Counted from the stretch's first letter, positions 54,785 to 63,754 are shown. The stretch: DNA of 64,000 nt from Actinokineospora fastidiosa (GCF_014648415.1 NZ_BMRB01000003.1:1-64000), one strand, 5' to 3'. Program-made: numbers and translations. Notes: a model not told the origin generated them from the sequence alone.

Positions 54785-55576
54785 TCACCAGCGCAGCACG
54801 TACGGGGTCTCGGCGCGCTTGAAGTGCCCGACGTTGGCGCACTCGGTCGCCGCGAACCGCAGCCTGCGGCACAGCGGCTGGTGGACGTGCCCGAACAGCG
54901 CCCACCTCGGCCGGTCGGCCAGGATCCGCGCGACCAGGCCCGCCGAGCCGTGCTCGACCCGCCGGGCGACGACGTCGTAGGTCAGCTCCGGCAGGTCCGG
55001 CGGCGCGTGGCTGCACAGCACGTCCACCGGCGGCAGCGCGGCCACCGCGGCGTCGTACTCCTCGGGCTCGCGCAGGTAGGCGCGGAACACGGCGGTGCGC
55101 GGGGGCGGCCGCATCCCGGGAGGCAGCACCGCGCCGCCGACGAAGCCGAACCGCAGCCCGCCGATCTCGGCGACCCCGCCGTCGAGCACCTGGACGCCGT
55201 CGCCTGCGAACTCCGGCCACAGCGCGGGCAGGTCGACGTTGCCCGGCGTGGCGTAGGTGGGCGCGGGCAGCGCGGCGAACAGGGCCGCGTACTGCTCGCG
55301 CACGGCCTCCTCGACCGTCACGCGCGCGTCGGACAGCCCGGACCACAGCGTCCGCGCGTAGGCGCCCGCCTCACCGGGCTTGCCGTCGCGGCGCAGCCGG
55401 GCGAACACGCCCACCGCGTCCGGGCCGAACACGCGCCCGAAGATCCCCGCCCCGTGGTCGTGGTAGTCGACGAAATCGATCAGGTCACCCAGCACGACCA
55501 GCGCGTCCGCGCCGTCGCCCGCCCGTTTGAGTGCCTCGACGTTGCCGTGCACGTCGGAGACGACATGAACCCGCAC
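54785..55576 (-). CDS. Metallophosphoesterase
   Basis: A 263-residue calcineurin-like phosphoesterase: metal ligands in VVSDVHGNVEALK, VLGDLIDFVDY, ATPGNVDLPALW (GNHE equivalent), LCSHAPPD and FGHVHQPL. The start is GTG (MRVHVVSDVHG), directly before the first metal motif. Substrate is unknown; related small enzymes act on cyclic nucleotides or phosphoesters. It ends 19 bases before the SRPBCC gene and follows a second SRPBCC gene by 9 bases, so it belongs to one operon. Confidence 0.93.
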   Translation of the reverse strand: MRVHVVSDVHGNVEALKRAGDGADALVVLGDLIDFVDYHDHGAGIFGRVFGPDAVGVFARLRRDGKPGEAGAYARTLWSGLSDARVTVEEAVREQYAALFAALPAPTYATPGNVDLPALWPEFAGDGVQVLDGGVAEIGGLRFGFVGGAVLPPGMRPPPRTAVFRAYLREPEEYDAAVAALPPVDVLCSHAPPDLPELTYDVVARRVEHGSAGLVARILADRPRWALFGHVHQPLCRRLRFAATECANVGHFKRAETPYVLRW

Positions 55577-55585
55577 AGATCGAGT

Positions 55586-55957
55586 TTACGGTGCGCAGCC
55601 GGGCGCCCGGCCGTCCTCCAAGATCGTCTTGAGCCGGAACGCCAGGGCCTTGGCGGCGAGCTGGCGGCGGGTCTTCTCCCGGTGCAGCCTGCGCGGCGAC
55701 GGCGAGCCGGGCAGGTCGGCGCGGAGGAAGTAGTGCAGGAGGGTGCCGTCGAGCACGGGCTCCAGCCAGACCTCCATCGTGCCGGTCAGCGCCCCGGTCA
55801 CGGTCCAGCGCATGCCCTCGTCGCCGCGGTCGGCGTAGACCTTCGGCCGCAGGTCGGGCCAGAACCCCCGCCAGGCGGCGGGGTCGGCGAAGACGGCGGC
55901 CACCGCGCCCGGCGGGGCCACCACGAACGTCTCGTCAACCACATCCACTTGCGGCAC
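55586..55957 (-). CDS. Second SRPBCC/polyketide cyclase-like protein
   Basis: A 123-residue protein (VPQVDVVDETFVVAPPGAVAAVFADPAAWRGFWPDL) with the SRPBCC pattern: VTGALTGTMEVWLEPVLDGTLLHYFLRAD and a basic helix (SPRRLHREKTRRQLAAKALAFRLKTILE). It may correspond to Rv2186c by position. The start is GTG 55957. It heads the minus-strand operon of phosphoesterase, SRPBCC and ArsA-like genes and is divergent from fadD15, 88 bases apart. Confidence 0.85.
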   Translation of the reverse strand: MPQVDVVDETFVVAPPGAVAAVFADPAAWRGFWPDLRPKVYADRGDEGMRWTVTGALTGTMEVWLEPVLDGTLLHYFLRADLPGSPSPRRLHREKTRRQLAAKALAFRLKTILEDGRAPGCAP

Positions 55958-56045
55958 GGGGTGCAGGATGCCAGACCGCCGCGCACCGGCCGCACACCCC
56001 GGACTACCTTGCTTGGGTAACTCACCGAATCCACGGAGGGGTCCC

Positions 56046-57818
56046 GTGCGCGAATACGGCGTGCCCGCGATCAGCACCGTCGCGCCCGACGAGAGCCTGA
56101 CCGACATGGTGTGGGCCAACGCCGAGCGCTTCGCCGACGCCGTCGCCTTCCGCAGGCGGGTCGACGGCACCTGGATCGACGTCACCACCCGCGAGTTCGC
56201 CGCCGAGGTGCTGGCCGTCGCCAAGGGCCTGATCGCGGCGGGCGTGCGGCCCGGCGACCGGGTCGCCCTGATGTCGCGCACCCGCTACGAGTGGACGCTG
56301 GTCGACTTCGCGGTGTGGGCCGCGGGCGGGGTGACAGTGCCGGTGTACGAGACGTCGTCGGCCGAGCAGGTGGCCTGGATCCTCGCCGACTCCGGGGCGC
56401 GCGCGGTCGTCGTGGAGGACGACACGCACCGGCGGACCGTCGAGAGCGTCGTCGACCGGCTGGGCGAGGTCGTGCGGATCTGGCAGATCGAGCCGGGGCA
56501 CGACTGCGCGATCGAGGAGCTGACCGCGCTCGGCGCGGACCTCCCCGACGAGGACGCGCACCGCCGCCGCCGGGCCGTCGGCTCGGCCGACCTGGCCACC
56601 CTGGTCTACACCTCCGGCACCACCGGGCGGCCCAAGGGCGTCGAGCTGACCCACGCCAACCTGCTGGCCGAGATCCGCGCCGACATCGCCGCGTTCCCGC
56701 ACCTGCTGCGGCCGGGCAACTCGATGCTGGTGTTCCTGCCGCTGGCGCACGTCTTCGCCCGCGCGATCGCGCTCTGCTGCGTGTACGCGCGCACCACGCT
56801 CGGCCACCTGCCGGACGTGAAGACGCTGGTCGCGGACCTGTCGACGTTCCGGCCGACGTTCGTGGTCGCGGTGCCGAGGGTTTTCGAGAAGGTCTACAAC
56901 AGCGCCCGGCAGAGCGCGCGCGCCGCGGGCCGCGAGCAGGTCTTCGACATCGCCGAGGCGCTGGCCGTGGAGTACAGCCAGGCCGTCGACAAGGGCCCGG
57001 TCCCGCTGGGCCTGCGGATCAGGCACGCGCTCGCGGGCAGGCTGGTGTACTCCCGGCTGCGCGCGGTCCTCGGCGGCCGCTGCGTCGCGGCGATCTCCGG
57101 CAGCGCGCCGCTGGGCGAGCACCTCGCCCACTTCTTCCGCGGCGTCGGCGTGCCGGTGTACGAGGGCTACGGCCTCACCGAGACGGCAGCGGCGGTGTGC
57201 GTCAACACCCAGGCCGCGTTCCGCGTGGGCACGGTCGGCCGCCCGGTCGCGGGCGCGCGGGTGGCGATCGCGGAGGACGGCGAGATCCTGCTGCGCGGCC
57301 CGATGGTCTCCGCGGGCTACTGGCGCGGCGACCGCACCGGAGAGTGGTTCGCCACCGGCGACCTCGGCGACCTCGACGCCGACGGCTACCTGCGCATCAC
57401 CGGCCGCAAGAAGGAGCTCATCGTGACCGCGGGCGGCAAGAACGTCGCCCCCGCGGTGCTGGAGGACCGGGTCCGCAGGCACCCGCTGGTCAGCCAGTGC
57501 CTGGTGGTGGGCGACCGCAGGCCGTTCATCGCCGCCCTGGTCACCCTGGACCCCGACTTCACCACCGCGTGGGCGGCCGAGCGCGGCAAGTCCCCCGACG
57601 CGCTGGCCGAGGACGCCGAGCTGCGCGCGGAGATCCAGACCGCGGTCGACGAGGCCAACAAGGCGGTCTCGCAGGCGGAGTCCATCCGGGCTTTCGTGGT
57701 CCTGCCCCGCGACTTCACCGAGGAGGCGGGCGAGGTCACCCCCAGCCTCAAGCTCCGCCGCGACACCATCCTGAAGACCTACGGCGACACCATTTCCGCC
57801 ATCTACGAGCGCCGGTAG
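56046..57818 (+). CDS. fadD15: Long-chain fatty-acid-CoA ligase, FadD15-like
   Basis: A 590-residue adenylate-forming ligase: ATP loop LVYTSGTTGRPKGVELTHANLL, FLPLAHVFARA, YEGYGLTETAAAVCVN (A5), GEWFATGDLGDLDADGYLRITGRKKELI (A7/A8) and the acyl-adenylate lysine near PSLKLRRDTI. It activates long-chain fatty acids to acyl-CoA. The GTG start at 56046 has GGAGGGG upstream. The gene end overlaps the convergent pimB by 16 bases, in the same order as M. tuberculosis fadD15-pimB'. Confidence 0.95.
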   Translation: MREYGVPAISTVAPDESLTDMVWANAERFADAVAFRRRVDGTWIDVTTREFAAEVLAVAKGLIAAGVRPGDRVALMSRTRYEWTLVDFAVWAAGGVTVPVYETSSAEQVAWILADSGARAVVVEDDTHRRTVESVVDRLGEVVRIWQIEPGHDCAIEELTALGADLPDEDAHRRRRAVGSADLATLVYTSGTTGRPKGVELTHANLLAEIRADIAAFPHLLRPGNSMLVFLPLAHVFARAIALCCVYARTTLGHLPDVKTLVADLSTFRPTFVVAVPRVFEKVYNSARQSARAAGREQVFDIAEALAVEYSQAVDKGPVPLGLRIRHALAGRLVYSRLRAVLGGRCVAAISGSAPLGEHLAHFFRGVGVPVYEGYGLTETAAAVCVNTQAAFRVGTVGRPVAGARVAIAEDGEILLRGPMVSAGYWRGDRTGEWFATGDLGDLDADGYLRITGRKKELIVTAGGKNVAPAVLEDRVRRHPLVSQCLVVGDRRPFIAALVTLDPDFTTAWAAERGKSPDALAEDAELRAEIQTAVDEANKAVSQAESIRAFVVLPRDFTEEAGEVTPSLKLRRDTILKTYGDTISAIYERR

Positions 57819-58930
57819 ACCGTCTCCCCCGACAGCAACCGCTCCAGGCGGACGGTGCGGTCGCGCCACGACCACGCCCTGCGCATCCACTCGCGGCCCG
57901 CCGCGCCCATGGACCGCGCGCGGACGGGGTCGGCGAGCAGCGCGCCCACCCGGTCGGCCACGTCGGCGACGGACCGGCCGTCGACCACGTGCCCGGTGTG
58001 GCCGTCGTCGACGGTCTCCGGGGCGCCGCCGGAGTCGCCTGCGACGACCGGGAGGCCCGTCGCGGCGGCCTCGAGGAAGACGATGCCCAGTCCCTCGACG
58101 TCCAGGCCCCGGCCGTGCGTGCGGCAGGGCATGGCGAACACGTCGCCCGCCGCGTAGTGCGCGGGCAGCTCCGACCACGGGACCGAGCCGGTGAACACGA
58201 CGTGGTCGGACACGCCCTCCTGGGCCGCCAGCGACACCAGCGACGAGCGGTACGGGCCGCCGCCGACCAGCAGCAGGGCCGCGTCGCGGACCCGCTCCCG
58301 GATGCGCGGGAGCGCGCGGATCAGCACGTCCTGGCCCTTGCGCGGCATCAGCCGGGACACGCACACCACCACCGGCCGGTCGCCGAGGCCGTGCCGGGCC
58401 CTGATCTCCGCGCGCGCCGCGTCGTCGGGCTTGTAGAGGTCCGTGTCGACACCCGACGGCAGCAGCTCCAGCGCCGCGCGCGGGCCGAACGCGGCGGCGA
58501 AGCGGCTTCGGGTGTACTGGCTGACGTAGGTGATCACGTCGGTCGTCGAGCCGATCCGGCGCAGCGCCTGCCGGGCGACGGGCAGCATCGACCAGCCGAC
58601 CTCGTGCCCGTGCGTGCTGGCCACCGTCCGCTCCGCGCCCAGCGGCCCCAGCAGGGCCAGCGGGGCCGCCGCGCCGTACCAGACGGTCCCGCAGCCCTCG
58701 GCCCGGACGATCTCGCGGGCCCGCCGCGCGACCGACGGGGTGGGCAGCATCAGCGAGCCGGGGTGGCGCACGACCGGGAACGGCTGGCGGGCGTCGAACT
58801 CGGCAGCGCCCTCCCACGCCGGGGCGTACACCACCAGATCGGACAGGCGGGTCGCGAACGAGTGCAGATAGGCCTGGATGCCGCCCGGTCGGGGCGGGAA
58901 GTCGTTGGTCACCAGCAGGGTCCGACGCAT
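57803..58930 (-). CDS. pimB: GDP-mannose-dependent phosphatidylinositol monomannoside mannosyltransferase PimB'
   Basis: A 375-residue GT4 glycosyltransferase of the PimB' type (Rv2188c): TNDFPPRPGGIQAYLHSFATRL at the acceptor side, ASTHGHEVGWSMLP, SGVDTDLYKPD, VSRLMPRKGQDVLIRALP and the EX7E motif in EGLGIVFLEAAATGLPVVAG. It adds the second mannose to phosphatidylinositol mannoside at the inner membrane face. The partner PimA is not in the window. The start is ATG (MRRTLLVTNDFPPRPGG). Confidence 0.95.
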   Translation of the reverse strand: MRRTLLVTNDFPPRPGGIQAYLHSFATRLSDLVVYAPAWEGAAEFDARQPFPVVRHPGSLMLPTPSVARRAREIVRAEGCGTVWYGAAAPLALLGPLGAERTVASTHGHEVGWSMLPVARQALRRIGSTTDVITYVSQYTRSRFAAAFGPRAALELLPSGVDTDLYKPDDAARAEIRARHGLGDRPVVVCVSRLMPRKGQDVLIRALPRIRERVRDAALLLVGGGPYRSSLVSLAAQEGVSDHVVFTGSVPWSELPAHYAAGDVFAMPCRTHGRGLDVEGLGIVFLEAAATGLPVVAGDSGGAPETVDDGHTGHVVDGRSVADVADRVGALLADPVRARSMGAAGREWMRRAWSWRDRTVRLERLLSGETVYRRS

Positions 58931-58939
58931 CAGCCCAAA

Positions 58940-60286
58940 CTAGCCCAGCACCTCTTTGAGGTGGCCGCGCCACTCGTCCAGCAGGGCGGCCCGGTCCAGG
59001 CCGACGGCCGCCAGCAGCAGCGAGTCGGTCTCGGCCGCGGAGACCGGGCCCGCGCCCGCCACCGACCGGTACAGCTCGACCAGCTCGCGCTCGCCGAAGC
59101 GCTCGGCGAGGAACCGGGCGATCGACCAGGCCTGCTGGTAGGCCAGGTCCAGCTCCTTGTCCCGGGCGCGGAAGGACCGGTCGTCGGGCAGGCCGGGCGG
59201 CGCGCCCGTGTCGCGGACCAGCGCGGCCAGGTCGGGCGCGCCCTGGGCCAGGGTGAGGCCGCTGTCGCGGTAGCCGACGTAGTCGGCGAAGCCCTCCAGC
59301 AGCCACATCGGCGAGCCGTCCACCGTGCGCCCGCGCGCGGCGACGTGGGTGATCTCGTGCCGCAGGACGACCTTGAGCGAGGCGACGGACAGCGCCCGCG
59401 CGCCCACCGGGCTGAGCACGACGCGCTGGCCGACGGCCAGGTTCGCCGCGGTGTCCACCCGGTCCGCGGTGGCCACGGCGACCACCGACTCCACCGGGAA
59501 GTCGGGGCCGACCAGCGCGCGCATCTCCGCCGGGCTGTCCGGCAGGATCAGCGCGACCTTGCCCGACCAGTCAGCGCCCCACACGTCGGCGACCGCGCGC
59601 ACGGCCGGGTCCAGCTCGCGGACCAGCCGGTCGACCATCGGCTGGCTGCCCGGGTGCGCCAGCACCAGGCCCGCGTCGGTGGCCACGACCTGGCAGGGCG
59701 CGAAGTCCCACGGCCCGCGCCACGTGCGCCTGCCCAGCTCGGACAGCGCGGTGTCGGAGTGCAGGTACCAGGCGTCGCCGCGGCGGGCGAAGAGGTAGCC
59801 CATGTCGCGGGCGGTGGGCACGGTGTCGACCCCGCGCAGGGCGTAGTGCAGCTCGACGCCGGGCGCCCACAGCTCGGTGGCGGTCCGGTCGGCGTCGGGC
59901 AGGCCCGCCAGGTCGAGCACGTCGGCCGGGTCGACGGCGTAGGACCAGTGGGCGAGCGGGACGCCGTCGAGGTTGTCGAACAGGTCCTGCTGCGCCTCGC
60001 GGAACCACGGCTCGGCCTGCGGGTCGACGGTGGCGAGGAAGGCCTGCCGGTCGCGGTCGCGCACTGCCGACGCGCGGCGCTCCAGCAGGGCGGACACGGC
60101 GTCGCCGCGCAGGACGTCGACGGCGGAGGGCTCGGCGGGCGGCACCGCGCCCATCGGCCGACCCTGGCCGGACTGGCCGAGCGGGCCCGGCTCGTCCCCG
60201 GGCAGCGACACCAGGGCGACACCGGCGGCGGCGATCACCGCCACGATCGCGCCTAGCCACGCGCGTACCCGTGCCCTGGAGGCCAT
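58940..60286 (-). CDS. Membrane-anchored gluzincin metallopeptidase-like protein
   Basis: A 448-residue protein with an N-terminal transmembrane anchor (WLGAIVAVIAAAGVALVSLP) and an extracytoplasmic body. A zinc site is visible: HEITH at about residue 309 (VVLRHEITHVAARG) and the third ligand Glu in WLLEGFADYVGY, the peptidase MA/M1-like gluzincin arrangement. A region resembling a NTF2-like domain precedes it (RDRQAFLATVDPQAEPW). The ATG 60286 has GGAGG 1-5 bases upstream. Position between pimB and the NlpC/P60 gene suggests an envelope role; substrate is unknown. Confidence 0.85.
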   Translation of the reverse strand: MASRARVRAWLGAIVAVIAAAGVALVSLPGDEPGPLGQSGQGRPMGAVPPAEPSAVDVLRGDAVSALLERRASAVRDRDRQAFLATVDPQAEPWFREAQQDLFDNLDGVPLAHWSYAVDPADVLDLAGLPDADRTATELWAPGVELHYALRGVDTVPTARDMGYLFARRGDAWYLHSDTALSELGRRTWRGPWDFAPCQVVATDAGLVLAHPGSQPMVDRLVRELDPAVRAVADVWGADWSGKVALILPDSPAEMRALVGPDFPVESVVAVATADRVDTAANLAVGQRVVLSPVGARALSVASLKVVLRHEITHVAARGRTVDGSPMWLLEGFADYVGYRDSGLTLAQGAPDLAALVRDTGAPPGLPDDRSFRARDKELDLAYQQAWSIARFLAERFGERELVELYRSVAGAGPVSAAETDSLLLAAVGLDRAALLDEWRGHLKEVLG

Positions 60287-60311
60287 TCGGGAATCGTAGG
60301 GGAACACGACG

Positions 60312-60343
60312 ACGGGCCCGTAGCCAACCGGCTACGGGCCCGT
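60312..60343 (-). terminator. Hairpin downstream of the NlpC/P60 gene
   Basis: A perfect 14-bp stem (ACGGGCCCGTAGCC, arms 60312-60325 and 60330-60343) with loop AACC, 11 bases after the NlpC/P60 stop and before the metallopeptidase start. It isolates the two genes. There is no T tract, only CGTCGTGTTCC. Confidence 0.8.
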
Positions 60344-60354
60344 GATCGCGCTTG

Positions 60355-61401
60355 TCAGCCCGCGACCCGGCGCGCGCCGAAGTAGTCGCTGCCGCCGCCG
60401 TCGATCGTGTCGGTCTTCACCGGCACGCCGAAGGTCGACGCGTGGACGATCCGGCCGCCGCCGATGTACATGGCGACGTGGTGGATGCTGCCCGCGCTGC
60501 TGCCGTAGAAGACCAGGTCGCCCGCCTTGAGCTCGCTGCGGGAGACGGGCACGCCGACGCCGAACTGGGCGCGGCTGGACCGCGGCAGGGACACGCCCGC
60601 CTCGCGGTAGGCGTACACCATCAGGCCGGAGCAGTCGAAGGTGTTCGGGCCCTCGGCGCCCCACTCGTACATGTCGCCGCGCTGGGCGAGGGCGGTGTTC
60701 ATCGCGATGCCCGCCGCGCCGGGCGGGGCGATGTAGACGCCGGTGTCCGCGGGGCCGCGCAGCTCGGCGTTCTCCTCGGCGGTCAGCCGCTGGCGGGCGG
60801 CGTCGACCTCCTCGATCTGCTTCTGCAGCTCGTCGCGCTTCTTGGTGATGTCCGCGGTGAGCTTCTCGGCGTCGGCCTTGGCCTTGGCGGCGCGCTTCTG
60901 GCCGTCCTCGGCCTGCCTGCGGGCCTCCTCTGCGGTGGTGACCGCGGAGGTGTAGGCCGAGAGGGCCTGCTCGCTGTCGGCGGCGAGCACCGAGAGCGCG
61001 GAGGCGCGCTCCAGGAAGTCGTCGGGCGAGTCGCCGGTCAGCAGGGCGGAGATCTTGTTGAACCGGGCGCCCTGGAACGAGGCGCTGGCGAGGTCGTCGA
61101 CCTGGCCGCGGAAGGCCTCCTCCTGGGCGCGCGCCTTCTTCTCCAGCTCCTTGGCGGCGGCGACGTCCTTGGTGGCCTTGTCGTAGTCGGCCTTCCTGGC
61201 CTTGAGGTCGTCCTGGGCCTTGAGCAGGTCCTCGTTGACGGTCGCGGCCTGCTCGCTGAGCTTCTTGTACTGCTCGACGGCCTCGGATGCGGTTGTGGGG
61301 GGCTGTGCCATGGCCGGTGAGGGGGAGAAGCTCACCACCGCGACGACAGCCGTGACGCCCATGGCGCCCTTCAGGGCTCTCTTGAGTCGATGCGACGCCA
61401 C
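60355..61401 (-). CDS. Secreted NlpC/P60 peptidoglycan endopeptidase (RipA-like/Rv2190c-like)
   Basis: A 348-residue secreted hydrolase: signal peptide ending SPSPAMA-Q (signal peptidase I site about residue 30), a long coiled coil of about 180 residues (TASEAVEQYKKLSEQ to QKQIEEVDAARQRL) and an NlpC/P60 domain. Catalytic Cys is in FDCSGLMVYAYREAG (about 256) and His in IHHVAMYIGGGRIVHAS (about 307). It cuts the stem peptide between D-Glu and m-DAP in this family. The start is GTG with AAGGAGT 12 bases upstream. A 341-base leader precedes it. Confidence 0.95.
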   Translation of the reverse strand: MASHRLKRALKGAMGVTAVVAVVSFSPSPAMAQPPTTASEAVEQYKKLSEQAATVNEDLLKAQDDLKARKADYDKATKDVAAAKELEKKARAQEEAFRGQVDDLASASFQGARFNKISALLTGDSPDDFLERASALSVLAADSEQALSAYTSAVTTAEEARRQAEDGQKRAAKAKADAEKLTADITKKRDELQKQIEEVDAARQRLTAEENAELRGPADTGVYIAPPGAAGIAMNTALAQRGDMYEWGAEGPNTFDCSGLMVYAYREAGVSLPRSSRAQFGVGVPVSRSELKAGDLVFYGSSAGSIHHVAMYIGGGRIVHASTFGVPVKTDTIDGGGSDYFGARRVAG

Positions 61402-61742
61402 GTCGCGCGTACTCCTTCGTCCTCTGACCGCCACGCCGGCTGGCGCCGACCGCGGGGGACCGGTCCGACCCTCGTGGGGTCGAGCGGGGCGGCGATTCCG
61501 CGTCGTCGCCTCGGGGTTGGTGACGGGAAGCCGCGAAATCTCGGACAGGTTACGAAACGTGAGCCATGGCGTCCACCGACCGTGCCGTGAACGCCGGGAG
61601 ATTCGCGCCGAACCCCCATCAGAGCAGTGCCGACTCCACACTGTGATGAGCGCAACAGCCCTGTTCACCCGATCGGTGAACCGCTCACCGATCGACCACG
61701 ACCGCTCGGCGCGGCGTGGAATTCACCCGGGCGTGTCGGGAT
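61402..61742 (-). promoter_or_regulatory. Long leader region of the NlpC/P60 gene
   Basis: A 341-base space with no gene. It holds a perfect 7-bp inverted repeat with a 5-base spacer (61663-61681, GTTCACC/GGTGAAC, possible operator), a second GTGAAC at 61587 and conserved-looking elements read on the minus strand (GGGGGTTCGGCGCGAATC, AACCTGTCCGAG, CCGTCACCAACCCCGAGGC). Cell-wall hydrolase genes in actinobacteria often have a c-di-AMP (ydaO) riboswitch and the last element is reminiscent of its 3' part, but the full consensus is not recognisable. Treat the riboswitch idea as weak. Confidence 0.35.
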
Positions 61743-61931
61743 TCAGGCGGACTTCTCCACCAGCGCCAGCCGCAGCCGGGGGATCATGCCCGCGGCCGCC
61801 AACGCCGCGATCGCCGCGCGCTCGGCCTGATCGAATTCGACGCTGGGCGGAACGCCCAGCAACACGCTGACCACGCAGTCGCCGCACGCGTCCTCGACGC
61901 GGGCGACGCACCGATCACAGTCGATGATCAC
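61743..61931 (-). CDS. Small cysteine-rich conserved protein
   Basis: A 62-residue protein (VIIDCDRCVARVEDACGDCVVSVLLG) with CxxC-type pairs C5/C8 and C16/C19, which could bind zinc or an iron-sulfur cluster, then a helical tail (AERAAIAALAAAGMIPRLRLAL). The GTG 61931 is supported by AAAGGGG 7 bases upstream; GTG 61964 is possible. Similar small proteins with DCDxC...CxDCVV are widespread in actinobacteria. It sits between two secreted peptidoglycan hydrolases; function is unknown. Confidence 0.78.
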   Translation of the reverse strand: MIIDCDRCVARVEDACGDCVVSVLLGVPPSVEFDQAERAAIAALAAAGMIPRLRLALVEKSA

Positions 61932-61986
61932 GATTACACCCCTTTCCCGCTCGTCGAAGATCACGCTAGAGCGGACCACCGACAAT

Positions 61987-63726
61987 TCAGCCGGTGTATT
62001 CCCAGTGCCAGGGCTCCTCGCGGCCGCCGCCCGGCCGCGCCCACGCCGGATTCGACCAGCCGAAGCGGGGGCCGTTGGCGGCGAGCCAGCGGTATTCCGG
62101 CGAGGTGAAGGACTGGATTCCGCCGCAGAGATCGACCGCGAGTCCCCAGCCGTGATTACTGGTCCCCGGCACGGCGGCGAGCGCGGGTTTCTCGCCGTAG
62201 AGACGCACTTGCGCGGCAAAAGTGCGATAGGAGTCGGTGATGCACAGCGGCCTGCCGAAGGCGGCGGAGAACGCCTCGGCCATGGCCCGGTAGGACATCG
62301 CCGCGTCGCACCGCAGCGCGTGCGCGCCCACCCCGATCCGACACAGCGCGGCGGGCGGGATCAGCCCGTTCGGGTAGCCGCCCCACGCGCCCGCGGCCTC
62401 CCCCGGACCGCGCGGCGGGAGCTGGACGCTGCCGCAGCGCCAGGCGAGCCCGCCGGGCTCGGCCGAGGGCACCGGCCGGGCCGGACGCGGCCCGAGCGCG
62501 GGCCGGGCCACGCCCACGACGGTGTCCGGGCCGGGCAGGTCGGTGACCACGACCCCGGCGAGGCGCGCGTCCGCGGCGAGCATCGTGCGCCCGTCCAGCA
62601 CGACGCCGACGGACTGGACGCCGAGCCGGGTCGGCCCGATGAACACGACGTCGCCGGGCTGGGCGTCGGCGGCGGGCACCGGGGCGAGGGTGGCGAACTG
62701 CTCGCCGATCGCCGAGGGCACCGACCCGAACGCCGCCTTGACGAGCCCGTCGCAGGAGTAGGCGACCGGCCCCTCCCCCTTGGCGGGCACGTACGGCTTG
62801 CCGAGCGCGCCGATCGCGGTGTCCACGGCGGCGATCGTCTCCGCGGGCAGCACGAGCAGCCGCTCACCGCCGGTCAGCACCGCCTCGGCGACTCCCGCCT
62901 GCGGTCCGTCCCGACCCGGCAGCGCGCGCAGGCCGGGCGGCAGCCGGGCGGGGTCGCGCAGCGCGGCGGCGGGCGGCGGCGTGATGCCCGCCTCGGCGAG
63001 CCGGGCGGTGTAGGCGCGCCAGTTCGCCGCGGTGCGCTCGTTGCGCTCCCGCTGTGCGCGCTGCGCGGCGACCACGGCGGCGTCGGTCTCGGCGATGCGC
63101 CCGCGCATCTCGCTCGACACCGCGGCCGCCCGGTTGGTGGCGTCGGCCGTGCGTCGGTCCAGGTCGGCCTTGCGCTGGGCGGCGGTGTCCTGGGCGTCGG
63201 CAGCGGCGCGCTCGGCGGCGGCCGCCGCCTCCTGGCGGTCGAGCGCCGCGGTGAGCGTGGCGTCGGTGTCCGCGCGCATCCGCTCGACCATGGCGCTGCC
63301 CTGCAGGAAGTCGGCGGGCCCGTCGACGGTCAGCAGCACGTGCAGCCCGCCGGGGCGCGCCTGCGTGGCCAGCAGGGCGGCGGCGAACTCGTCGACCTCG
63401 GCCTGCCGGGCGGCCACGACCTCGTCGGCCGCGGCGCGCTCGGCGCGGGCGGCGTCGGCGGCCCGCGTCGCCGTGCCCAGCTCGACCGCGGCCGCCTCGA
63501 CCAGCCCGGACAGGTCGGCGAGCTCGCGCTGCACGTCCGTCGCGGTGCGCTGGAGGGCGGCCACTGCCGGGTCGGCGAACGCCTCGCCCGGGCGCGGGTC
63601 GGGCACCGGCGCGCCCGGCCCGGTCCCGGCTTCCGGGCGCGGCGGCTCGCTCTGCTGAGCGGCCGCCACCGGCTGAGTCAGCAACGACGACACCGCGACC
63701 AGCGCGGCCAGCACCCGGAACAGCAT
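61987..63726 (-). CDS. Secreted coiled-coil protein with degenerate NlpC/P60-like domain fused to VanY-type D,D-carboxypeptidase
   Basis: A 579-residue protein. A signal peptide (MLFRVLAALVAVSSLLTQPVAAA) is followed by about 200 residues of coiled coil and then an NlpC/P60-like domain (ALGKPYVPAKGEGPVAYSCDGLV, QPGDVVFIG). That domain keeps a Cys, but the catalytic His position reads VQSVGVVLDG. A complete M15B/VanY domain comes last, with metal and catalytic residues in SYRTFAAQVRLY, TSNHGWGLAVDL and EPWHWEY. It should trim D-Ala from peptidoglycan stems; the middle domain may only bind. ATG 63726 is chosen; TTG 63738 is the longer alternative. Confidence 0.9.
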   Translation of the reverse strand: MLFRVLAALVAVSSLLTQPVAAAQQSEPPRPEAGTGPGAPVPDPRPGEAFADPAVAALQRTATDVQRELADLSGLVEAAAVELGTATRAADAARAERAAADEVVAARQAEVDEFAAALLATQARPGGLHVLLTVDGPADFLQGSAMVERMRADTDATLTAALDRQEAAAAAERAAADAQDTAAQRKADLDRRTADATNRAAAVSSEMRGRIAETDAAVVAAQRAQRERNERTAANWRAYTARLAEAGITPPPAAALRDPARLPPGLRALPGRDGPQAGVAEAVLTGGERLLVLPAETIAAVDTAIGALGKPYVPAKGEGPVAYSCDGLVKAAFGSVPSAIGEQFATLAPVPAADAQPGDVVFIGPTRLGVQSVGVVLDGRTMLAADARLAGVVVTDLPGPDTVVGVARPALGPRPARPVPSAEPGGLAWRCGSVQLPPRGPGEAAGAWGGYPNGLIPPAALCRIGVGAHALRCDAAMSYRAMAEAFSAAFGRPLCITDSYRTFAAQVRLYGEKPALAAVPGTSNHGWGLAVDLCGGIQSFTSPEYRWLAANGPRFGWSNPAWARPGGGREEPWHWEYTG

Positions 63727-63754
63727 CGACCTGGACAACGACGGGGTCCGCCGC

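Noticed and set aside
56111..60256. A 1381-codon open plus-strand frame across fadD15 and pimB
   Set aside because: It is a shadow frame: Arg/Pro/Gly-rich translation, no motifs, and it overlaps fadD15, pimB and the metallopeptidase, all of which show catalytic motifs in their own frames.
61401..61668. A longer NlpC/P60 start at 61668
   Set aside because: It would bury the signal peptide behind about 90 Arg-rich residues. The GTG at 61401 has a ribosome site and gives a normal signal peptide.
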